Positions 53,452 to 63,221 of a stretch of 64,000 nucleotides of DNA are shown piece after piece. The translations under genes and the position numbers were made by a program. Within the stretch, counting starts at the first letter, position 1; each line of letters begins with the position of its first letter. This DNA is from Glaciimonas sp. PCH181 (GTDB taxonomy: Bacteria; Pseudomonadota; Gammaproteobacteria; Burkholderiales; Burkholderiaceae_D): positions 1,054,001-1,118,000 of the forward strand of contig NZ_PYFP01000001.1 of assembly GCF_003056055.1 (NCBI RefSeq), in the 5' to 3' direction. A model generated the notes under the pieces. It was not told the origin of the DNA, searched no databases, and saw only the letters and a list, made by a program, of their open reading frames with translations.

Positions 53452-54759
53452 ATGAAACTCATCGCTACAAGTGCGTTGTGCCTTGGCATATTCGCAGCAA
53501 CCAACGTATCTGCTGCCACCGACCTGGTGGTTGCAACAGTCAATAATGGCCATATGATCGAAATGGCCAAGCTCGGCAAATTCTTCGAAAAAGACAATCC
53601 GGATATCAAACTGAAATGGGTCACGCTGGAAGAAGCAGTATTGCGTCAGCGCGTTACCACCGATATCGCCACCGGTAGCGGTCAGTTCGATGTCATGACC
53701 ATTGGCATGTACGAAGCGCCAATCTGGGGCAAGAAAGACTGGTTGATTCCTCTTAAGCCTGATGCGGCTTACGATGTTGACGATCTTCTGCCGTCAATCC
53801 GTGCTGGTTTATCGGTAGGAAAGACATTGTATGCCGCGCCATTTTATGGCGAAAGCTCGATGATCATGTACCGATCCGATCTGGTAAAAAAAGCTGGAAT
53901 GACGATTGAAGATCGTCCGACATGGGAGCACATCCGCGACGTCGCAGCAAAAATCAACGATCCTGCCAACGGCGTGTATGGTATTTGTTTGCGCGGCAAA
54001 CCGGGCTGGGGCGATAACATGGCCTTTATCACCACTATGGCTAACTCGTTCGGTGCGCAATGGTTTGACATGAAATGGAAGCCGCAACTGACAAGTCAAC
54101 CCTGGAAAAACGCAGTCAATTTTTATGTTGATCTGTTGAAAAATTACGGCCCACCAGGATCTTCATCAAATAGTTTTAATGAAATCCTCGCTTTGTTCAA
54201 TCAGGGAAAATGCGGCATCTGGATTGACGCCACGATTGCAGCTTCTTTCATTACCGATCCTAAGCAGAGCAAAGTCGCTGATAAAGTCGCATTTGCACAA
54301 TCACCAGTTGCCGTCACTGATCGCGGCGCAAACTGGTTGTGGGCATGGGCACTAGCAATTCCAAAAAGCTCCAAGCACACTGAGGCTGCACAGAAGTTTA
54401 TCAACTGGGCCACTTCGAAGGAATATATCGCCTTGGTCGCAAAGGAAACTGGCTGGAACAATGTTCCGACTGGCACACGTAAATCAACTTACGCCAATCC
54501 GGAATTTCTGAAGGTTGCTAAATTTGCAGCTGCTGAACAGAAGGCTATTTACTCTGCCGATCCAAATAACAGCACGCTACCGAAGTCTCCGTATGTCGGT
54601 GTGCAGTTTGCCGCGATTCCAGAATTTCAGGCGATTGGCGCAGCAACCGGGCAACAACTTAGCGCAGCATTGCTAGGTAAGGAAACAGTAGATAAAGCGC
54701 TGGAAATCTCCCAGCAAGCTGCTGATCGCGAAATGCGTAAGAGCGGCTATTACAAATAA
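53452..54759 (+). CDS. Polyol ABC transporter substrate-binding protein
   Basis: 435 residues. Periplasmic family-1 sugar-binding protein. Signal peptide MKLIATSALCLGIFAATNVSA; mature part with NNGHMIEMAKLGKFFEKDNPDIKLKWVTLEEAVLRQRVTTDIATGSGQFDVMTIGMYEAP and GYGESS-like FYGESSMIMYRSDL, typical of the sorbitol/mannitol group (SmoE/MtlE). The start has CGGAGA eight bases upstream. First gene of a polyol operon. Confidence 0.9.
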   Translation: MKLIATSALCLGIFAATNVSAATDLVVATVNNGHMIEMAKLGKFFEKDNPDIKLKWVTLEEAVLRQRVTTDIATGSGQFDVMTIGMYEAPIWGKKDWLIPLKPDAAYDVDDLLPSIRAGLSVGKTLYAAPFYGESSMIMYRSDLVKKAGMTIEDRPTWEHIRDVAAKINDPANGVYGICLRGKPGWGDNMAFITTMANSFGAQWFDMKWKPQLTSQPWKNAVNFYVDLLKNYGPPGSSSNSFNEILALFNQGKCGIWIDATIAASFITDPKQSKVADKVAFAQSPVAVTDRGANWLWAWALAIPKSSKHTEAAQKFINWATSKEYIALVAKETGWNNVPTGTRKSTYANPEFLKVAKFAAAEQKAIYSADPNNSTLPKSPYVGVQFAAIPEFQAIGAATGQQLSAALLGKETVDKALEISQQAADREMRKSGYYK

Positions 54760-54863
54760 TCCCGTGCGTAAGAACATAAAAAGCACATAAGGATTGTTCC
54801 GATTGACCGCAGGAAGCAGGCAATATTTTCCCGCCTGCTTCTCGCTTACGTACTAAACACACC

Positions 54864-55724
54864 ATGAAACGACTCACAGCGCGGCTACTACTTACGCCTG
54901 CGATGGCGACCCTGTTCGTCTGGATGATCGTCCCACTCGTGATGACGATCTATTTTTCCCTATTGCGTTATAACTTGCTTGAGCCGGGCGAGCATGCTTT
55001 TTCCGGCCTCGACAATTACCACTATTTCTTTACCGACGATGCATTTGCACCTGCCGTCAAAAATACCCTGGTACTGCTATTTTCAGTCATGGGCATCACG
55101 GTTGTAGTTGGCATTGCGCTGGCTTTGCTCATCAATGAGCCTTTTCCAGGCAGAGCATTTGTTCGTATCTTATTAATCTCGCCCTTCTTCGTCATGCCAG
55201 CTGTAAACGCGCTGATGTGGAAGAACATGATGATGAACCCGATCTACGGCCTGTTCGCGCAACTCAGTCATTTCCTGGGCTTTACGCCGATTGACTGGCT
55301 ATCTGAATATCCGCTGTTTTCCATCATTCTGATGATCGCATGGCAGTGGCTGCCTTTCGCCTGCCTGATTTTCATGACTGCATTGCAATCGATGGACCGC
55401 GAACAGCTTGAGGCTGCGCGTATGGATGGCGCGAATTATCTGCAACAGTTGCGCTATCTCTATCTTCCGCATTTAGGCCGCTCGATTGCTGTCGTAATCA
55501 TGATCGAGATGATTTTCCTGCTATCGGTTTTTGCGGAAATCTTTACGACGACTGGCGGCGGACCTGGCTTCGAGACGACGAATGTAGCGTTCCTGATATT
55601 CCGTCAAGCACTAGCCAGTTTTGATGTCGGTGTTGCTTCGGCCGGTGGTTTGTTTGCGGTGTTGCTGGCGAATATCGCAGCGATTTTCTTCATTCGCCTG
55701 ATCGGCAAAAACTTAGATAAATAG
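54864..55724 (+). CDS. Polyol ABC transporter permease (MtlF/SmoF-like)
   Basis: 286 residues, six membrane helices. The EAA motif LEAARMDGANYLQQLRYLYLPHLG near residue 190 contacts the ATPase; LSVFAEIFTTTGGGPGFETTNVAFLIFRQAL is typical of the polyol group. Ten bases before the second permease gene. Confidence 0.9.
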   Translation: MKRLTARLLLTPAMATLFVWMIVPLVMTIYFSLLRYNLLEPGEHAFSGLDNYHYFFTDDAFAPAVKNTLVLLFSVMGITVVVGIALALLINEPFPGRAFVRILLISPFFVMPAVNALMWKNMMMNPIYGLFAQLSHFLGFTPIDWLSEYPLFSIILMIAWQWLPFACLIFMTALQSMDREQLEAARMDGANYLQQLRYLYLPHLGRSIAVVIMIEMIFLLSVFAEIFTTTGGGPGFETTNVAFLIFRQALASFDVGVASAGGLFAVLLANIAAIFFIRLIGKNLDK

Positions 55725-55733
55725 GAGTCGACC

Positions 55734-56609
55734 ATGCCAACAATTGCAGACTCTGCAACGCCGCTTGCGGCCCCCAAGATAACCCGTACCAACGCCTTTA
55801 AACTTGCCCTGCTGTGTCGTTCAGGGTTAGCGTGGGTGCTGGCTTTATTGCTGTTTTTTCCAATTTTCTGGTTGGGATTGACGGCATTTAAAACTGAGTT
55901 ACAAGCGATCGCAGTACCGGCGCAACTATTCTTTACGCCAACGCTGGATAACTTTGTCGAAGTCCAGGCGCGCAGCAACTATTTGCTGTACGCGATGAAT
56001 TCGATCATCACCAGCGTGGGGTCGACGATTCTGGGCTTGCTGATTGCCGCACCGGCCGCGTATTCGATGGCGTTCTCGCCAACCAAACGCTCCAAAGACA
56101 TTTTGATGTGGATGCTATCGACCAAGATGTTGCCTGCTGTCGGCGTGCTAGTGCCTATTTATGTGCTGTATCAAAAGTTTGGACTGCTCGATACACGTTG
56201 GGGACTGACTCTGATTTTCACGTTGTCCAATCTGCCAATTATGGTGTGGATGTTGTACTCGTATTTTAAAGAAATCCCACGTGAAATTTTAGAAGCAGCA
56301 CGGATGGACGGTGCCAGTATTTTTAAAGAGTTCCGCTATGTAGTCTTGCCATTGGGTCTGGGCGGACTGGCGTCAACCGCCCTGCTGTGTCTGGTGCTGT
56401 CATGGAACGAATCGTTCTGGTCACTCAATCTGGGCGCTGCGAATGCCGGAACACTGGCCTCCCTGATCGCTTCTTATTCCAGCCCGGAAGGATTGTTCTG
56501 GTCCAAGCTTTCGGCCGCATCGTTGATGGCTATCGCACCGATTATCGTATTTGGCTGGTTCTGCCAAAAGCAGTTGGTGCAAGGATTGACCTTTGGCGCG
56601 GTCAAGTAA
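55734..56609 (+). CDS. Polyol ABC transporter permease (MtlG/SmoG-like)
   Basis: 291 residues, six membrane helices. EAA motif in ILEAARMDGASIFKEFRYVVLPLGLGG, plus SMAFSPTKRSKDILMWMLSTKMLPAVGVLVPIYVLYQKFGLLD typical of MalG-like subunits. It pairs with the preceding permease. Confidence 0.9.
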   Translation: MPTIADSATPLAAPKITRTNAFKLALLCRSGLAWVLALLLFFPIFWLGLTAFKTELQAIAVPAQLFFTPTLDNFVEVQARSNYLLYAMNSIITSVGSTILGLLIAAPAAYSMAFSPTKRSKDILMWMLSTKMLPAVGVLVPIYVLYQKFGLLDTRWGLTLIFTLSNLPIMVWMLYSYFKEIPREILEAARMDGASIFKEFRYVVLPLGLGGLASTALLCLVLSWNESFWSLNLGAANAGTLASLIASYSSPEGLFWSKLSAASLMAIAPIIVFGWFCQKQLVQGLTFGAVK

Positions 56610-56642
56610 GTACATGTACAAAAAATATTCTAAGGACACATC

Positions 56643-57680
56643 ATGGCTTTCCTGACATTAAATAATATCGAGAAGTATTTTGATGCGCACCACGCCATCA
56701 AGGGGATTAATTTAGAAATCCAAAAAGGCGAATTTATCGTTTTTGTTGGCCCGTCCGGTTGTGGAAAATCAACGCTATTACGCTTGATAGCTGGCCTTGA
56801 GCCGGTCAATGGCGGCAGTCTTACGCTGGATGGCAAGGATATTACCCATTTGCCTTCGTCCAAACGTGACCTGGCAATGGTATTTCAATCGTATGCGCTA
56901 TATCCGCACATGACGGTGTTCGAAAACATGTCGTTCGCGTTGAAACTTGCAGGCGTTGATAAAGCCATAATCCGCGAGAAGGTCAACAAAGCCGCCAGCA
57001 TTCTAAACCTGACCGAATATCTGGAACGCACGCCGAAGGCCTTGTCTGGCGGCCAGCGACAACGGGTGGCAATTGGCCGCGCTATCGTGCGCGCACCAAA
57101 AGTATTTCTATTCGATGAGCCGCTATCCAATCTCGACGCGGCATTGCGCGGCCAAACCCGAATCGAAATCGCCCGTCTGCACCGCGAGTTGGGCGCAACC
57201 ACGATTTATGTCACGCATGATCAGGTGGAGGCGATGACCTTGGCTGACCGTGTAGTTGTTTTGCGCGACGGCAAAATAGAACAAGTAGGATCGCCGCTGG
57301 AGCTGTACGACCGCCCTGCTAATCAGTTCGTCGCACAATTCATCGGCACGCCGAGCATGAATGTATTGCCGCTTTCAGGCCTGCCGCATCCCCCGCAGGT
57401 CGGCGTCACTTTGCCGGATGGCGGCTTCATCGGTATTCGCCCTGAGTATGTCGAACTTGGCAGCGCATCTGCAGAAGGTTATCCAGCCACGATCGATGTG
57501 GTAGAGGCGCTAGGCGCAGAAACGTTGATCTATTCGACGATGGAAAATGGCTTGCAGATCGTCGCAAGACGGAACGAACGTACAGCGTTCAACCCGGGTG
57601 ACCGCGTCAGCCTTCTTTTAAACCAACAGCAAATGCATATTTTCGACCGCGCAGGCAAAGTACATGCAACAACACGCTAA
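56643..57680 (+). CDS. Polyol ABC transporter ATPase (MalK/UgpC family)
   Basis: 345 residues. Walker A GPSGCGKST at residues 36-44, Q-loop MVFQSYALYPHMTVFENM, signature ALSGGQRQRVAIGRA, Walker B VFLFDEPLSNLDAALR, H-loop YVTHDQVEA, then a C-terminal TOBE/OB domain. Its end overlaps the arabinitol dehydrogenase start by 17 bases. Confidence 0.93.
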   Translation: MAFLTLNNIEKYFDAHHAIKGINLEIQKGEFIVFVGPSGCGKSTLLRLIAGLEPVNGGSLTLDGKDITHLPSSKRDLAMVFQSYALYPHMTVFENMSFALKLAGVDKAIIREKVNKAASILNLTEYLERTPKALSGGQRQRVAIGRAIVRAPKVFLFDEPLSNLDAALRGQTRIEIARLHRELGATTIYVTHDQVEAMTLADRVVVLRDGKIEQVGSPLELYDRPANQFVAQFIGTPSMNVLPLSGLPHPPQVGVTLPDGGFIGIRPEYVELGSASAEGYPATIDVVEALGAETLIYSTMENGLQIVARRNERTAFNPGDRVSLLLNQQQMHIFDRAGKVHATTR

Positions 57681-59073
57681 CCTCAGCCTTATGCCACATA
57701 CAAATCCAGTATCCATTAAACACATTCTGCATCTTGGCGTGGGTGCGTTCCATCGCGCCCATCAAGCATGGTATTTAAATCGCCTGATTGATAATGGCGA
57801 CACAAAATGGACACTGGCCGCAGGTAATATCCGACCTGATATGGCGCAGCTATTGCAAGATTTAAGCGTGCAAAACGGCCAATACACGCTGGAAACGGTG
57901 ACGCCAGCGGGTGTATTTTCGTATGAGCGCATCAACGCAATCAGCGAGATTTTGCCTTGGACAGCTGATTTGCATGCGGTCATCGCAATCGGCCGACAGC
58001 CCGATACACGCATCATCTCCTTCACGGTCACGGAAGCTGGTTATTACCAGAATCAACATCAGCAGCTTGATTTATCATTCCCGGATTTGCGCTCTGATCT
58101 TGAACAGGGTACGCAGTTGACCATTTACGGCGCGATCTGCAATATCCTTCGTGCACGCATGGCGGATGATGCGGGTCCCGTGACCTTGCTGTGCTGCGAC
58201 AATATCCGCAGTAATGGCGATCATTTCAAAACCGGCCTGATCGATTTTCTAAATCGCCGTGGCGAAACCGATCTCCTGCTATGGACGCATGAGAACATCA
58301 CTTGTCCGAATGGCATGGTCGATCGCATTACCCCTAAACCGCCAGCGGAAGCAAAAGACCGGGTAAAAGCGGCTACTGGTTACATCGATGAATGCGTCGT
58401 GATGGCAGAGGATTTTTGCCAGTGGGTAATAGAAGACCACTTTTGTAACGGTAGACCATCGTGGGAAAAGGTTGGCGTAGAAATGACGTCTTCTGTATTG
58501 CCATATGAAGAAGCTAAAATCCGCATCTTGAATGCCAGCCATAGTTGCATCGCGTGGGCCGGTGCCATGAAGGGCTTTAATACTATCGATGAAGCATTAG
58601 CCGACCAGACCATCGCACAGATGGCGAGAGCTTACGTCACGGACGATGTTATCCCCTGCTTATCGCCAAGCGTGATTAATTTGGCGGCCTATCGCGATAC
58701 GGTATTAGAACGGTTTAGCAATCCCTACATTAAAGACACCATTGAACGCGTTGCCGCTGACGGTTTTGCCAAGATACCGGGCTTTATTGCACCGACTATC
58801 GCCGAACGGATAGCGCAGCAACAGCCATTCGACAGCACTGCCGTTTTGCCAGCACTCTTTCTGCTTTTCCTGGAGCATAGAGCGGCCGGAAAAATTGCTT
58901 TCAACTATAAAGATCAGGCCATGGATGAAACTGTGGTCCAGGACATTCTTAGCGCGCCCGATAGTGTGCACGCTTTTTGTAGCAGCCCGATTCTGTGGGG
59001 CGCGCTCGCAGGCAATCAAACGCTGGAGGCGACCATCCGCCACGCGTATCTTTCATTAAAAGGACATTCATAA
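57664..59073 (+). CDS. dalD: D-arabinitol 4-dehydrogenase
   Basis: 469 residues. Long-chain mannitol-dehydrogenase family; oxidises D-arabinitol to D-xylulose with NAD. ILHLGVGAFHRAHQAWYLNRLIDNGDTKWTLAAGNIRPDM is the nucleotide-binding region as in DalD; TVTEAGYY, CPNGMVDRITP, DFCQWVIEDHF and the active-site KIRILNASHSCIAWAG with Lys-x5-Asn-x2-His follow. It could also act on mannitol or sorbitol. Overlaps the ATPase gene and abuts the next gene as TAATG. Confidence 0.88.
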   Translation: MQQHANLSLMPHTNPVSIKHILHLGVGAFHRAHQAWYLNRLIDNGDTKWTLAAGNIRPDMAQLLQDLSVQNGQYTLETVTPAGVFSYERINAISEILPWTADLHAVIAIGRQPDTRIISFTVTEAGYYQNQHQQLDLSFPDLRSDLEQGTQLTIYGAICNILRARMADDAGPVTLLCCDNIRSNGDHFKTGLIDFLNRRGETDLLLWTHENITCPNGMVDRITPKPPAEAKDRVKAATGYIDECVVMAEDFCQWVIEDHFCNGRPSWEKVGVEMTSSVLPYEEAKIRILNASHSCIAWAGAMKGFNTIDEALADQTIAQMARAYVTDDVIPCLSPSVINLAAYRDTVLERFSNPYIKDTIERVAADGFAKIPGFIAPTIAERIAQQQPFDSTAVLPALFLLFLEHRAAGKIAFNYKDQAMDETVVQDILSAPDSVHAFCSSPILWGALAGNQTLEATIRHAYLSLKGHS

Positions 59074-59864
59074 TGGCAAGCCTCACTCGTCTGCAAGACA
59101 AACACGCAATATTAACCGGCGCAAATGGCGGTATCGGGCTAGCCGTGGCGGAAGCCTATTTGCATGAAGGTGCGCGTTGCACAGTGGCCGACTTGCCTGC
59201 TGAGCCATCTGCAGAACTAGCGCAATTGATGATGCAACATCCGGCTTCATTAATTTATGTCGCGACTAATGTTACGCAATCTGCTTCTGCCACAGCGATG
59301 ATAGAACGGGCCACGCAAGCATTCGGTCCTGTAGACGTCTTTTTCAACAATGCTGGCGTGTTTGATATGGCCCCTTTGCTGGAATCGGATGAAGCAATGT
59401 ATGAGCGCCTGTTTGATGTCAACGTGAAAGGGATGTTCTTCACGATGCAAAAAATTCTGGCGCAAATGGTACGCGAAGGAACTCGCGGCACGGTCATCAA
59501 TATGGCCTCGCAAGCGGGTCGTCGGGGCGAAGCACTGGTAGCGCATTATTGCGCGACCAAAGCTGCGGTCATTAGTTATACCCAGTCAGCTGCGCTGGCG
59601 ATGGCACCATCCGGTATCCGGGTCAATGCCATTTCACCCGGCGTCGTCGACACACCGATGTGGAGTCATGTCGATGGACTGTTTGCACGTTACGAAGGAT
59701 TGCAGCCGGGGGAAAAGAAAATAGCGGTCGGAAAAGCAGTGCCGCTGGGCCGCATGGGCCATCCAAACGAGATTGCAGGCGCAGCCATTTTCCTTGCTAG
59801 CGCAGAATCCGCTTATATCACCGCGCAGACGCTGAATGTAGACGGTGGTAATGTAATGAGTTAA
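59073..59864 (+). CDS. SmoS-like short-chain polyol dehydrogenase
   Basis: 263 residues. Classical SDR: ILTGANGGIGLAVAEAYL, FFNNAGVFD, catalytic Ser in INMASQAGR and Tyr-x3-Lys in VAHYCATKAAVI, and PGVVDTPMW..VDGLFARYEGLQPGEKKIAVGKAVPLGRMG, which resembles sorbitol dehydrogenase SmoS. Likely oxidises sorbitol to fructose or a related polyol. ATG 59073 overlaps the dalD stop; AAGGACA precedes it. Confidence 0.85.
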   Translation: MASLTRLQDKHAILTGANGGIGLAVAEAYLHEGARCTVADLPAEPSAELAQLMMQHPASLIYVATNVTQSASATAMIERATQAFGPVDVFFNNAGVFDMAPLLESDEAMYERLFDVNVKGMFFTMQKILAQMVREGTRGTVINMASQAGRRGEALVAHYCATKAAVISYTQSAALAMAPSGIRVNAISPGVVDTPMWSHVDGLFARYEGLQPGEKKIAVGKAVPLGRMGHPNEIAGAAIFLASAESAYITAQTLNVDGGNVMS

Positions 59865-59900
59865 CACCGCAATCGACGGTTTAACGATAAAGAGACAACA

Positions 59901-60785
59901 GTGGCTACTAAACTTCCCATCCGCACTCCAGAGCTGGAATATCACGAGTTCAGTGAATTTCTGCGATTTCTGGAGCATGGCGTACCGGACCCTTTGATTC
60001 GCTGGCATTACCATGATGTCTACGAATTGCATTACATTATCAAAAGTTGTGGAAAGCTGTTTGTGGGCGACTATATCGGCGAATTCGGCCCCGGCAATCT
60101 GGTATTGACCGGGCCACGTTTGCCGCACAACTGGATTTCTACAGAAATCCCGAAGGAAGGCATTCCTAGCCGCGATATGGCGATTCAGTTTGGTCACGCT
60201 CCACTGGAATTAGCGGCTAAATACATACCGGAAATGCGCGAAATCATGCCGTTGTTGGAACGCGCTAAATACGGCATCGAATTCTTCAATATGAGCGAGC
60301 AGGCAGAGCGGGATTTCTACCGGATACGCGACGCAAAAGATGTCAATCGATTCGCCGAATTTTTGAAATTGCTAGGCACATTGGCGAAAAGCAATACCTA
60401 CCGTTTATTGTCCAGTTCACAAATGCAATCGTTTGATGATGATGCTTCCATGGCACAAATCAATACGGTATTTAATTACATTACGGAAAATTACCGCACC
60501 CCTATTTCTGCTGATTTTCTGGCAACACGATTGAACATGTCGCCGGCCAAATTTTCCCGATTTTTCCGTAAGGCAACTGGCAATAGCTTCACCGACTTCG
60601 TCAATCAGATTCGCGTCAATAAAGCTTGTCAGCTGTTAATGAATTCCGACCAGTACGTGACAAATATTTGTTATGAAGTCGGCTTCAATAACGTGGCAAA
60701 TTTTAATCGCCGGTTTCTTGAAATGAAGGGAATTACACCCAAGGAATTCAGAGCGCAATCTGAAGGCAGATTTGGTAGCGAATGA
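59901..60785 (+). CDS. AraC-family regulator of the polyol operon
   Basis: 294 residues, GTG start. N-terminal cupin-like ligand domain (IRWHYHDVYELHYIIKSCGKLFVGDYIGEFGPGNLVLTGPRLPHNW), C-terminal double helix-turn-helix: PISADFLATRLNMSPAKFSRFFRKATGNSFTDFVNQIRVNKACQLLMNSDQYVTNICYEVGFNNVANFNRRF. Being inside the operon, it is expected to activate it on polyol binding. Confidence 0.9.
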   Translation: MATKLPIRTPELEYHEFSEFLRFLEHGVPDPLIRWHYHDVYELHYIIKSCGKLFVGDYIGEFGPGNLVLTGPRLPHNWISTEIPKEGIPSRDMAIQFGHAPLELAAKYIPEMREIMPLLERAKYGIEFFNMSEQAERDFYRIRDAKDVNRFAEFLKLLGTLAKSNTYRLLSSSQMQSFDDDASMAQINTVFNYITENYRTPISADFLATRLNMSPAKFSRFFRKATGNSFTDFVNQIRVNKACQLLMNSDQYVTNICYEVGFNNVANFNRRFLEMKGITPKEFRAQSEGRFGSE

Positions 60786-60851
60786 CGTTCGCCGCTCCTT
60801 TCAGTACGCCAGATCGAAAAAATTCTAACAATAATTAAGCCACGCAAAAAA

Positions 60852-62318
60852 ATGACATATTTAGGAATTGATGTAGGAACTTCAGAAGTGAAGGTAATAC
60901 TGGTCGATGACGAACAGGATATCCTGGCCACCGGCAGCGTCAAACTAAACCTGTCGAATCCGCATCCACTGTGGTCCGAGCAAAATCCCGAAGACTGGTG
61001 GGAAGCGACGCTACAAGCGGTCGGCATCGTACGTGCCTCGGTACCTTACCCATTTTCAAATTTGCAGGGTATCGGTTTATCAGGGCAAATGCATGGCGCC
61101 ACGCTGCTGGATAAAGCGCATAAGGTGATGCGGCCCGCAATACTCTGGAACGACACCCGCGCCCATGCAGAGTGCGCTGAACTGGAAGCGCTAGCACCAC
61201 ACAGTCGTGCTATTACCGGCAATCTGGCCATGCCCGGTTTCACTGCTCCTAAGCTGCTTTGGCTGAAAAAAAATGAACCGGCAATTTTCGAACAAATTGA
61301 TAAAGTTTTGCTGCCCAAGGATTACATCGCCTTCCGCCTGACCGACGAATTTACTTCTGATATGTCCGATGCAGCAGGGACTTTGTGGCTTGATGTAGCG
61401 AAACGAGACTGGTCAGACGAGATGTTATTGGCCACCGGTCTCAGTAGAGAAAATATGCCGCGACTGATCGAAGGAAATCAGATTGCTGGCCAGTTATGCA
61501 GTAGTTTAATGCGTAATTGGGGCTTGGAACATCCAGTGATGGTTGCTGGCGGTGCTGGCGACAATGCGGCTACCGCAATTGGGATGGGTGCGATTGCACC
61601 GGGCAACGCGTTTCTGTCACTGGGCACATCGGGCGTATTGTTTGTCTGCAACGATCGCTTTATGCCGAATCCTGAGCAAGCCGTACATGCGTTTTGTCAT
61701 TGCCTGCCGCAGCGCTGGCATCAAATGAGCGTGATTTTGTCAGCAGCATCAAGTCTTGCATGGGCCGCGCGCGTGACCCAAACCCCTGAAGCGGGCGAGT
61801 TAGCACAACTAGCCGAGACAGCAGATGCTGCGCAAGCACCGATATTTCTGCCCTATTTAAGTGGCGAACGTACCCCCCACAACAATGCGCAGGCGTCAGG
61901 CGTATTCTTTGGATTGCGGGGGGCCACGGAGCGTGCCGCGTTGGCCTACAGCGTCATGGAGGGAGTTGCTTTTGCAATGGCAGATGGCTATCAGGCATTG
62001 CGATCAACAGGAACCGTCGTCACCCATGCTTCGTTCGTCGGAGGGGGTTCCCGCAGCCGCTTCTGGGCCGAGTTGATTGCCTCCGCCACGGGTATTACTT
62101 TGTTACGCCACAAGGACGGCGATTTTGGCGGCGCTTACGGCGCATCACGACTGGCAAGACTCGCCGTGACGGGAGAAATGCCTGAAAGCGTTTGCACCAT
62201 GCCGCCAGTTGCAGAAGAAATCAGTCCAAACGCGACATTACGCGCAATATTACCGGAACGACTCGCCCGTTATCGGCGTTTATATACCGCGCTCAAACCT
62301 GAATTTTCAATCGCTTGA
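60852..62318 (+). CDS. xylB: Xylulokinase
   Basis: 488 residues. FGGY kinase making D-xylulose 5-phosphate. MTYLGIDVGTSEVKVILVDD at the N-terminus, SGQMHGATLLD, AILWNDTRAHAE, the catalytic Asp region SDAAGTLWLDVAKRDWS, VAGGAGDNAATAIGMGAI, LPYLSGERTPHNNAQASGVFFGL, and VGGGSRSRFWAELIA complete the family. It closes the route arabinitol to xylulose to the pentose phosphate pathway. Confidence 0.95.
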   Translation: MTYLGIDVGTSEVKVILVDDEQDILATGSVKLNLSNPHPLWSEQNPEDWWEATLQAVGIVRASVPYPFSNLQGIGLSGQMHGATLLDKAHKVMRPAILWNDTRAHAECAELEALAPHSRAITGNLAMPGFTAPKLLWLKKNEPAIFEQIDKVLLPKDYIAFRLTDEFTSDMSDAAGTLWLDVAKRDWSDEMLLATGLSRENMPRLIEGNQIAGQLCSSLMRNWGLEHPVMVAGGAGDNAATAIGMGAIAPGNAFLSLGTSGVLFVCNDRFMPNPEQAVHAFCHCLPQRWHQMSVILSAASSLAWAARVTQTPEAGELAQLAETADAAQAPIFLPYLSGERTPHNNAQASGVFFGLRGATERAALAYSVMEGVAFAMADGYQALRSTGTVVTHASFVGGGSRSRFWAELIASATGITLLRHKDGDFGGAYGASRLARLAVTGEMPESVCTMPPVAEEISPNATLRAILPERLARYRRLYTALKPEFSIA

Positions 62319-62741
62319 TTTCTTCACCAACGAATAGGTCCAGAAGCCAGGATGAAGCAGAAACCAATATTTCTGAAAGACAAGAAATAGCTAGAGAAAT
62401 ATCTACTCAATGCAAGAAGGAAGTGTGGAAAAATTTGGCTAAAATTTGGCTAAAATTTGGCTAAAATTTGGCTAAAATTTGGCTAAAATTTGGCTAAAAT
62501 TTGATGAAATGTTTGACTGAATTTTTGCTGCGGTCCGGAGAATTTTTATGGCGCCAGCCTGATTGACTGTGATGACGCTTCATGCGGGACAAGGATCGAG
62601 ATTAATTTTATCTGCATGCAGCAGATTGATCTCTAATAAACGTAACCTGGTTTGGAATGGTGAATCGCAAAGACAAAGCCAAGCCCGAAATCGGTTGGCT
62701 GCATCAGAAAAATAACCTGGTATTTATGGGGAAGAAAGAAG
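62319..62741 (+). other. Non-coding gap holding an A-tract tandem repeat
   Basis: 423 bases between xylB and tRNA-Arg with no gene. The repeat at 62430-62503 is the only clear structure. Confidence 0.5.
62430..62503 (+). repeat. 11-bp tandem repeat AAAATTTGGCT, six copies plus eight bases
   Basis: Six perfect units of AAAATTTGGCT run from 62430 to 62495, then AAAATTTG. Each unit has an A4T3 tract, so the tracts recur once per helical turn, which predicts strongly curved DNA. Confidence 0.95.
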
Positions 62742-62815
<74 letters not shown>

Positions 62816-63037
62816 ATAGACGGACTTTAGCAGTTTCAATCCACAACAACAAACAACCGCAAAAGGGATACTGCTATTCCAAAATAGGCGCATCGTTCCG
62901 CATTAAAAATGCACGATTTCACTTACTTTTTTTGCGGTGTATTGCAATTGTATTTTGACGTTGCGTGATCGTTTAAAAAATTACCGAACAACATTTTGAT
63001 ACGATTTTATCGTATCACTTTTCAAACTTCCAAATGG

Positions 63038-63069
63038 AAAAGCGGGCTGTCCTAAGACAGCCCGCTTTT
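63038..63069 (-). terminator. Terminator of the second tRNA-Pro
   Basis: AAAAGCGGGCTGTC and GACAGCCCGCTTTT form a 14-base stem with a CTAA loop. Confidence 0.9.
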
Positions 63070-63073
63070 ATAT

Positions 63074-63150
63074 TGGTCGGAGTACAAGGATTCGAACCTT
63101 GGACCCCCTGGTCCCAAACCAGGTGCGCTACCGGGCTGCGCTACACTCCG
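63074..63150 (-). tRNA. tRNA-Pro (anticodon TGG), copy 2
   Basis: 77 bases, identical to the copy at 52722-52798, CCA encoded at 63074-63076. Confidence 0.95.
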
Positions 63151-63221
63151 AAGAACAGAATCATACTCGGCAACATCATTTTGGTCAATACGTTTATGCA
63201 AACTTTTATAAAAACTTGTTA

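Noticed and set aside
62430..62503. Possible CRISPR array
   Set aside because: The 11-bp units are contiguous with no spacers, so it is a simple tandem repeat.
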